A stretch of DNA of 10,550 nt from an uncultured Candidatus Peregrinibacteria bacterium (GTDB lineage Bacteria > Patescibacteriota > Gracilibacteria > Peribacterales > Peribacteraceae): positions 1 to 10,550 of the forward strand of contig CAJXJE010000017.1 in assembly GCA_913054215.1 (NCBI GenBank), read 5' to 3'. The notes beneath the pieces were generated by a model, which worked only from the letters and a program-made list of their open reading frames with translations, did no database searches and was not told the origin of the DNA. Both the position numbers and the translations under genes were made by a program. This document shows positions 5,865 to 10,550 of the stretch, piece by piece. How positions within the stretch are numbered: the first letter of the stretch is position 1; the number at the start of each line of letters is the position of its first letter.

Positions 5865-5870
5865 TATACT
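5865..5870 (+). promoter_or_regulatory. Possible -10 box of the C-x11-C repeat gene
   Basis: TATACT lies 24 nt before the ATG at 5895, in a 75-nt gap after the GGQ gene. No convincing -35 box is seen. The short predicted leader has no Shine-Dalgarno sequence. Confidence 0.35.
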
Positions 5871-5894
5871 AAGAAGGTCTTTCCACGATTCCTC

Positions 5895-6596
5895 ATGAAA
5901 ATCTTTCAATCAGTGATTGCTACCACTTCTATTTTTGCACTCTTTATTAGTGCTATCCCACCAGCGCAAGCAAGAATGATTAACCGAAATACATACAGCA
6001 ATAGCATTCGCAATGTATCGCCACGTGGTTTTAGACGTAGCATCTCTAGAGCTCGTGAAAAACTAAAGACAGATTGTATACACAAGAAAGATGCCAATGA
6101 AAAACGTACATGTATGAGGAAATATCGCGATATGATCCGAAAGGGTGCCACACCGGTTCCCGTAAATTACGTTGAGCATAATTTAAAAAAGAGAGGAAAG
6201 CGCTGTGGGCATTTGGCAAGCACCAAAGATAGAATGGCATGCATGCGCAAAGCCAGAGCAACTATTCCTCAGGGAAAACAGCGCACATACAACAAGCGCA
6301 CACGAACGCGCGATGTAAAACAGCAACGAGAAGAATGCCGTGAAAAAGCAACGCCACAGGAGAAGTATCGCTGTCTGAAGAGTCAGGGTAGTAATGCAAG
6401 ATCTATGGTTACCCGCCCTCAGCGCAGAAAACGTCTGCACGAAAAAGCGCAAATAAAATTCATCTCTCCATACGGACTACGTCGCAACTTAAGCCGTGCA
6501 CGAGATTTGATAAAAGAGCAGTGCGGAGATATCCGAAACGGTGCTGCAAAAAGAATCTGCATCAAGGATATCAAAGCAAAGTACCAAGGGTACTAG
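5895..6596 (+). CDS. Secreted, highly basic protein with four C-x11-C repeats, function unknown
   Basis: 233 residues, family not recognised. A Sec signal peptide is clear: MK, a hydrophobic core (about 4-21) and a likely cut after AQA (residues 24-26). The mature part is rich in Arg and Lys. It has exactly eight Cys, all in four pairs with the same spacing: 61/73, 104/116, 148/160 and 210/222. Most second Cys are followed by a hydrophobic and a basic residue. Residues 42-61 and 191-210 are a longer repeat with 11 of 20 identical positions (SPxGxRRxxSRARxxxKxxC), so the protein probably arose by internal duplication. Paired Cys in an exported protein suggest disulfide-pinned helical hairpins. 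It could bind nucleic acid or an acidic surface polymer. The gene ends TAG, overlapping the rpmB stop on the other strand. Confidence 0.75.
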   Translation: MKIFQSVIATTSIFALFISAIPPAQARMINRNTYSNSIRNVSPRGFRRSISRAREKLKTDCIHKKDANEKRTCMRKYRDMIRKGATPVPVNYVEHNLKKRGKRCGHLASTKDRMACMRKARATIPQGKQRTYNKRTRTRDVKQQREECREKATPQEKYRCLKSQGSNARSMVTRPQRRKRLHEKAQIKFISPYGLRRNLSRARDLIKEQCGDIRNGAAKRICIKDIKAKYQGY

Positions 6597-6802
6597 ATCT
6601 TCTTCCCTTGCTGCATCCTCTTGGCCAACGTGCGCAGGTAAGACGCTGCGACCTTGATGGTCTTGTACTCTCCTGTAGCTGGGTCAAATACCTTCTTCTT
6701 TTGAATATTAGGCTTAAACGTCCTTTTGGTAGAACGCATGGATTTGCTACGAGTTTGTCCACTCGAAGTCTTCTTGCCGGTTTTGCAACATCTACGTGCC
6801 AT
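6593..6802 (-). CDS. rpmB: 50S ribosomal protein L28
   Basis: 69 residues from ATG at 6802. MARRCCKTGKK at the start, then STKRTFKPNIQKKKVFDPATGEYKTIKVAASYLRTL, follows the L28 pattern of a TGK opening, TKR-x-F-x-PN-x-Q and the V-x-A-x-x-LRT stretch. L28 sits in the large subunit near the exit-tRNA side. An in-frame TTG two codons upstream is less likely, because MARR is the family's usual opening. It stands alone on the minus strand between two plus-strand genes, with no partner such as rpmG. Its TAG stop (6595-6593) overlaps the stop of the facing gene. The C-terminus (MQQGKKI) is short. Confidence 0.93.
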   Translation of the reverse strand: MARRCCKTGKKTSSGQTRSKSMRSTKRTFKPNIQKKKVFDPATGEYKTIKVAASYLRTLAKRMQQGKKI

Positions 6803-6811
6803 TTCCAAGAA

Positions 6812-6840
6812 ATCCTACGGATTAGAGGGTTTGAGGTCAA
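6812..6840 (-). promoter_or_regulatory. Promoter of rpmB, predicted near-leaderless
   Basis: On the minus strand TTGACC (6840-6835) and TAGGAT (6817-6812) are 17 nt apart. Start at the normal distance falls about 3 nt before the ATG. An alternative is TCTAAT slightly upstream with a weak -35; that would give a leader keeping an AGGA about 10 nt before the ATG. Confidence 0.5.
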
Positions 6841-6863
6841 ATAAATACAACGGAAAGATCTCC

Positions 6864-6899
6864 TGTGACTCTTGTGACTCTTGTGCATCCTTTGTATCC
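6864..6899 (+). repeat. Four degenerate 9-bp tandem repeats before the M50 gene
   Basis: TGTGACTCT occurs twice exactly (6864-6872, 6873-6881), followed by TGTGCATCC and TTTGTATCC. The block ends 9 nt before the protease ATG. TTGTGA (6872-6877) and TATCCT (6895-6900), 17 nt apart, could act as the promoter of the downstream operon, with a start 2 nt before the ATG. Confidence 0.6.
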
Positions 6900-6908
6900 T
6901 GCTTGTAA

Positions 6909-7577
6909 ATGTCTCCTTTTCTCACCCCAACTTTCATTATTGCCATACTCGTGGCTGTCGCTTTTCACGAATGGGCACATGGATTTGTAGCATGGAAACT
7001 GGGTGACCCTACAGCGAAATATGATGGAAGACTGACACTCAATCCACTCGCACACCTAGACCCCATTGGAACAGTACTATTTGTCATGGTGGGATTTGGA
7101 TGGGGAAAACCCGTCCCCGTAGACCCTCGTTACTTTAAAAAACCCGTGCGCGACAGTGCCATCGTGGCGTTTGCAGGGCCATTCAGCAACATCGTTCTGG
7201 CATTCGGAGCCTTCTTTCTCGCCATGCTCCTTGGGATGAAGACAGAAGTACTCGTAGTCACAGGAGCGCTCATCGCCCCAAACAATCAACCAGTCATCAT
7301 TACCTTTATTGCAGAACTGCTCGGCGATATCATTCAGATCAATCTTATTTTGATGGCATTTAACCTACTGCCCATCGCTCCGCTGGATGGCAGCAAAATC
7401 ATCCGCATCTTCCTGCCCTACGAATACGAACATCAGTATCAACAGTTCATGCGGCAAGGCCCGTGGATTCTCCTCGGACTGATTATTGCAGGTCGTGCGT
7501 TCGGCCTTCCCATTCTCTCTATCTGGATCTCCATCATCATGGCTCCATTCCTTAGCGTAATGTACGCGTTTATATGA
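6909..7577 (+). CDS. Site-2-type intramembrane metalloprotease, M50 family
   Basis: 222 residues and polytopic. The zinc site is HEWAH at residues 20-24 (H-E-x-x-H) in the first membrane helix. The third ligand lies in N-LLPIAPLDG (152-161), with D160. Between them GWGKPVPVDPRYF (64-76) and FAGPFSNIVLA (88-98) are typical of the short bacterial M50B group without a PDZ domain. Such proteases cut substrates within the membrane, often anti-sigma factors or leftover signal peptides; the substrate here is unknown. The ATG at 6909 follows an in-frame-independent TAA and lacks a Shine-Dalgarno sequence. The stop overlaps the next start (ATGA), making it the first gene of the carbamoyltransferase operon. 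Confidence 0.92.
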   Translation: MSPFLTPTFIIAILVAVAFHEWAHGFVAWKLGDPTAKYDGRLTLNPLAHLDPIGTVLFVMVGFGWGKPVPVDPRYFKKPVRDSAIVAFAGPFSNIVLAFGAFFLAMLLGMKTEVLVVTGALIAPNNQPVIITFIAELLGDIIQINLILMAFNLLPIAPLDGSKIIRIFLPYEYEHQYQQFMRQGPWILLGLIIAGRAFGLPILSIWISIIMAPFLSVMYAFI

Positions 7578-7732
7578 GCAAACTCGCTATCTTCTCCGAG
7601 CTCTGGAGCTTTCTGAAAGTCCGCAAAAAGTGGTGGCTGCTTCCTATTCTTATTTTGATCATACTACTAGGTTTGATCCTCGTGTTTGCACAAGGCTCTG
7701 CACTAGCTCCGTTCATCTATACCGTTTTCTAA
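7574..7732 (+). CDS. DUF5989 small membrane protein
   Basis: 52 residues, ATG at 7574 overlapping the protease stop by 4 nt. An N-terminal amphipathic part (LAIFSELWSFLKVRKKWW) leads into one membrane helix (about 22-39) and the conserved end QGSALAPFIYTVF. This layout, and the ELW-x-FL-x-x-RKKWW and GSALAPFIYT motifs, are those of DUF5989. That family is often found beside carbamoyltransferase genes, as here. Its role is unknown; it may anchor or organise the enzyme at the membrane. The stop TAA is 1 nt before the next ATG. Confidence 0.88.
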   Translation: MSKLAIFSELWSFLKVRKKWWLLPILILIILLGLILVFAQGSALAPFIYTVF

Positions 7733-7733
7733 A

Positions 7734-8030
7734 ATGAAGCTCATCATCATACTAGCCATTTTGGTTGTCGCTGTACTTATTTGTGATAAGTATGAGCGCA
7801 AGCTCCCTCCTCCTATTAGCTGGATCTATGCGCTGTGGAAAAAGTTCTCCCACGTTCTCGGAATAATCATGAGCTTTCTAATTCTAACGATTCTTTGGAT
7901 CGTTGGCTTCGGTATGTACGCAATAGTGATAAGAGTGATCACACTACCCAAGAGATTCAAAGCTGAACCTGACTCGTATTGGATCGACTGTGAACCAACA
8001 ACCGTTGAATCGATGAAACACCAATTTTAA
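7734..8030 (+). CDS. SxtJ-like small membrane protein
   Basis: 98 residues. Helix one is at about 2-18; a charged loop with KLPPPISW follows; a long hydrophobic stretch (about 41-69) probably forms one or two helices. The end is polar with SYWIDCEP (81-88). Small two-helix proteins of this kind, called SxtJ-like after the saxitoxin cluster, occur next to carbamoyltransferase and DUF5989 genes, and the Y-W near the C-terminus fits. The sequence itself is weakly conserved, so the call leans on context. Its TAA overlaps the carbamoyltransferase ATG by one base (TAATG), which indicates coupled translation. Confidence 0.6.
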   Translation: MKLIIILAILVVAVLICDKYERKLPPPISWIYALWKKFSHVLGIIMSFLILTILWIVGFGMYAIVIRVITLPKRFKAEPDSYWIDCEPTTVESMKHQF

Positions 8031-9790
8031 TGAGTAAACCTACCTACATCCTTGGCCTTTCTTGCTACTACCACGATGCAGGTGTCGTGCTGCTAAAAGA
8101 TGGAAACATCGTCTTTGCAGCCCAAGAAGAAAGATACACCCGCAAGAAGCAGGATGACCGACTGCCTGTGAGTGCTACTGCCAAGGCACTTGGATTTGCA
8201 GGTATTACCATTGATGATATTGATGCCGTTGGTTTTTATGAAAAACCGATGCTTAAGTTCTTTGACCGTATCCTCTCAACCTACTTTAAGACCTGGCCGC
8301 TGGGCCTTCGGCAATATCAGATGGCTATGCAAGAGTGGATGCACACCAAGCTCTGGATACCACAGCAGATAGAGAAAGAACTGGGATACAAAGGAAAGAT
8401 TTTCTATGTCCAACACCACGAATCCCACGCAGCATCGAGTTTTTACTGCAGTGGATTTGAGGATGCCACAACAGTCACTGTCGATGGTGTTGGTGAGTGG
8501 GCAACGACCACTATTGGATATGGAAAAGGAAAGAAATTGGATCTAAAAAAAGAAATCCACTTCCCACATTCTCTCGGGCTGCTCTACTCCGCTATCACGT
8601 ACTACATTGGATTCAAGGTAAACAGTGCAGAGTATAAAGTGATGGGACTTGCACCCTACGGGGAGCCGAAATACGTCGACCAGTTCCGTGAACTGATTAC
8701 GATTAAAGATGATGGGTCCTTTAATCTCAACATGAAGTACTTTACGTACGAACACGGACTGAAGATGACCGGAAAGAAGATAGAGACGCTCTTTGGGCAG
8801 CCAACACGTAAACCTGAATCTGACCTGACACAATTTCATAAAGACATTGCAGCCTCCGTACAGAAGATCACCGAAGAAGCGATGCTCAAGATCTGTAAGC
8901 ACGCCAAAGAGATTTGCCCTAGTGATAACCTCTGTCTCGCAGGGGGTGTTGCCCTCAACTGTGTCGCCAACGGAGAGATTCTCCGATCGGGTCTGTTTAA
9001 AGATATATTTATTCAACCTGCTGCAGGAGATGCAGGAGGAGCACTCGGAGTAGCCCTTTCTATCTGGCATAAGAAGTTTGATGGGCAAAGATCACCAAGA
9101 ATCAATGATGTCTTCTGGGGCACAGAGTATTCCGATGATGCTATTCGATCACTACTTGATGCAGAAGGCTTACCCTATGAATCTCTGGATGAATCTACGC
9201 TGATTGATCGAGTATCTTCACTACTCGAAGGAGAAAACGTCATCGGCTGGTTTCAAGATCGTATGGAGTTTGGTCCGAGAGCACTCGGGAATAGATCCAT
9301 CATTGCGGATGCCCGAAACAAAGCAAACTGGAAAAAAGTAAATCTTAAGATCAAATTCCGTGAGGACTTTCGTCCATTCGCCCCAACAGTATTAGAAGAA
9401 AATACATCGGAGTACTTTGCACTGGATTGCGAGAGCCCATACATGCTGCTGGTTGCAGATGTACATCCAGAAAAGAGAGAAGTGATTCCTGCCGTAACGC
9501 ACGTGGATGGATCTGCAAGGATCCAAACTATCAATGAAGCACAGAACCCTAAGTACTACAATTTAATCAAAGCATTCCGAGAAAAAACTGGCTGTGCGGT
9601 TATCATCAACACCTCGTTTAATGTACGAGGAGAACCGATCGTGGAGAGCCCGGAAGATGCGCTCAATTGCTTCTTAAACACACACATGGATTACCTCGTG
9701 ATGGGAAATATTCTGATAGAAAAGAGTAAGATGCCAGCAGATAGGATTTTGCAAAGTGGTGATTATCTGCAAAAATTTGAATTAGATTGA
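8030..9790 (+). CDS. Carbamoyltransferase, NodU/CmcH/TobZ family
   Basis: 586 residues, normal for the family, with both domains. The N-terminal Kae1-like domain has LGLSCYYHDAG (8-18), AAQEERYTRKK (30-40), the metal-binding QHHESHAASSFY (128-139), VDGVGEW (151-157), EYKVMGLAPYG (201-211), LAGGVALNCVANG (303-315) and PAAGDAGGALG (330-340). The C-terminal YrdC-like domain has DRMEFGPRALGNRS (410-423), FRPFAP (447-452) and NTSFNVRGEPIVESP (527-541). These enzymes make carbamoyl-adenylate from carbamoyl phosphate and ATP and pass the carbamoyl group to a hydroxyl on a sugar or natural product. All family motifs look intact, so it is probably active. The acceptor is unknown; the membrane-protein neighbours and SGNH hydrolase point to a surface glycan. 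Confidence 0.95.
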   Translation: MSKPTYILGLSCYYHDAGVVLLKDGNIVFAAQEERYTRKKQDDRLPVSATAKALGFAGITIDDIDAVGFYEKPMLKFFDRILSTYFKTWPLGLRQYQMAMQEWMHTKLWIPQQIEKELGYKGKIFYVQHHESHAASSFYCSGFEDATTVTVDGVGEWATTTIGYGKGKKLDLKKEIHFPHSLGLLYSAITYYIGFKVNSAEYKVMGLAPYGEPKYVDQFRELITIKDDGSFNLNMKYFTYEHGLKMTGKKIETLFGQPTRKPESDLTQFHKDIAASVQKITEEAMLKICKHAKEICPSDNLCLAGGVALNCVANGEILRSGLFKDIFIQPAAGDAGGALGVALSIWHKKFDGQRSPRINDVFWGTEYSDDAIRSLLDAEGLPYESLDESTLIDRVSSLLEGENVIGWFQDRMEFGPRALGNRSIIADARNKANWKKVNLKIKFREDFRPFAPTVLEENTSEYFALDCESPYMLLVADVHPEKREVIPAVTHVDGSARIQTINEAQNPKYYNLIKAFREKTGCAVIINTSFNVRGEPIVESPEDALNCFLNTHMDYLVMGNILIEKSKMPADRILQSGDYLQKFELD

Positions 9791-10550
9791 TGAGAAAAAA
9801 TGTACTCATAAACACAGGCCTTGTAGCAGGATCACTGATCGGATTCTTCCTCATCGCAGAATTCGGCTTGAGGCTCACAGGGCTCCAAACAATCAAACCC
9901 AACCCTCCAAAGATCTACCAGCAGTCAGAGAATCCTGAAATTAGTTATGAGCTCATTCCCAATCTCAGAGATGAAAAAGCATACAAGGCAATGGTCAGTA
10001 CAGACGGACAGGGATTTCGTCTCAACTCCCGCAGTCCGCAACCTTCCAATCGAAAACTCATCGCCATTCTCGGTGACTCTATAACCTTTGGTCATGGAGT
10101 AAGTAACGTTGAAACTCTGAGTGCCAAGCTCACATCACGCTCTATCAACTATCACTATCTCAACACCGCAGTACCGGGTTATCAACTTGGCCAACAAACC
10201 GCTACCTACAGGGAAAAGATTCAAAAGTTAAGTCCTGATGGCGTGATGATTGTCTTCTACTGGAACGATCTTAATGCAGGACCTCCAGCAATACTTGATG
10301 ACCAAGGAATCTTTCGCGGACACTATTGGGTACCGACAGATAGGATGTGTCAGCCAATAAAAACTGGGGTGATGGGTCTGATCCCTGGAAAGTGTTGGCT
10401 GGACACCAATAGTGCATTTTACAAAGCGTTTAAGAAGTTGATGAACCTAAAAGCCAGTAAACAAATGCAACAAGAGGAACGCGAAGCAGCTGAAGTTCTT
10501 AATGATGAATCTGATGCATACCTTGCTGAGTACGAACGTGACTTACGAAA
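9790..10550 (+). CDS. SGNH/GDSL-family hydrolase, membrane-anchored, 3' end beyond window
   Basis: 253 residues are visible from ATG at 9790, which overlaps the carbamoyltransferase stop (TGATG). One N-terminal hydrophobic helix (about 6-22) looks like an uncleaved anchor or signal, so the catalytic part is outside the membrane. The SGNH blocks seen are GDSITFGHG (95-103, nucleophile S97), AVPGYQ (127-132, glycine block) and FYWNDL (156-161, N159). The final D-x-x-H block lies beyond the edge. A charged, probably coiled-coil stretch rich in Glu and Gln spans about 224-250. SGNH enzymes add or remove acyl groups on polysaccharides and other substrates. In this operon it may edit the carbamoylated product. 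The substrate is unknown. Confidence 0.87.
   Translation, partial: MRKNVLINTGLVAGSLIGFFLIAEFGLRLTGLQTIKPNPPKIYQQSENPEISYELIPNLRDEKAYKAMVSTDGQGFRLNSRSPQPSNRKLIAILGDSITFGHGVSNVETLSAKLTSRSINYHYLNTAVPGYQLGQQTATYREKIQKLSPDGVMIVFYWNDLNAGPPAILDDQGIFRGHYWVPTDRMCQPIKTGVMGLIPGKCWLDTNSAFYKAFKKLMNLKASKQMQQEEREAAEVLNDESDAYLAEYERDLR

Noticed and set aside
5820..5894. Weak TTTGA/TCAAA hairpin after the GGQ gene as a terminator
   Set aside because: A 5-bp AT-rich stem with no proper T-run is too weak to support.
6726..6908. A 60-codon plus-strand frame ending in a Cys-rich CDSCDSC stretch just before the protease gene
   Set aside because: The Cys run comes from the tandem 9-mers read in one frame, and most of the frame is antisense to rpmB.
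8543..9088. A 181-codon minus-strand frame inside the carbamoyltransferase gene
   Set aside because: The plus strand is a certain, full-length enzyme; the reverse frame shows no family features and no start signal.

Overview
The window looks like chromosomal DNA of a bacterium with compact, closely packed genes and the standard use of UGA as a stop codon. Small ribosomal proteins, overlapping start/stop codons, two type IV pilus-like membrane proteins, a bacterial histone-fold protein and mostly lineage-specific envelope genes suggest a Candidate Phyla Radiation (Patescibacteria) member, possibly near Peribacteria. That placement is inference and no marker here is decisive. There is no sign of phage, transposon, integron or CRISPR.

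Layout. Positions 1-2041 (minus strand) hold one likely operon: infC, rpmI, rplT, a Nudix hydrolase and a DUF2238 membrane protein that runs off the left edge. A promoter with a perfect TTGACA box lies just upstream of infC. Positions 2166-3622 (minus) hold an overlapping pair resembling the pilus proteins PilN and PilO. A divergent promoter region (3623-3787) separates them from prfB (RF2), which is split by a programmed +1 frameshift at 3851-3856. A bidirectional terminator at 4875-4901 separates prfB from a converging 56-residue histone-fold gene (4921-5091, minus). Then come a patterned intergenic region, a tRNA-Ser(CGA), a small GGQ release-factor-like protein, a secreted basic protein with four exact C-x11-C repeats, and rpmB (L28, minus), which shares a CTAG stop-codon palindrome with the secreted-protein gene.

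From 6909 to the right edge runs a tightly coupled plus-strand operon: site-2 protease (M50), DUF5989, an SxtJ-like membrane protein, a NodU/TobZ-type carbamoyltransferase and an SGNH hydrolase cut by the edge. Junctions overlap by 1-4 nt or leave 1 nt, so these five genes probably act together. The likely job is carbamoylation and ester editing of a cell-surface glycan or small metabolite. The protease's part in this is unknown.

The left two thirds are dominated by translation: IF3, L35, L20, L28, RF2, tRNA-Ser and a ribosome-rescue-type GGQ protein. The least expected items are the bacterial histone with a phased ATTGGC array beside it, the C-x11-C repeat protein, the protease-carbamoyltransferase operon, and several promoters predicted to give (nearly) leaderless transcripts, including one that would start exactly at the first base of the tRNA.
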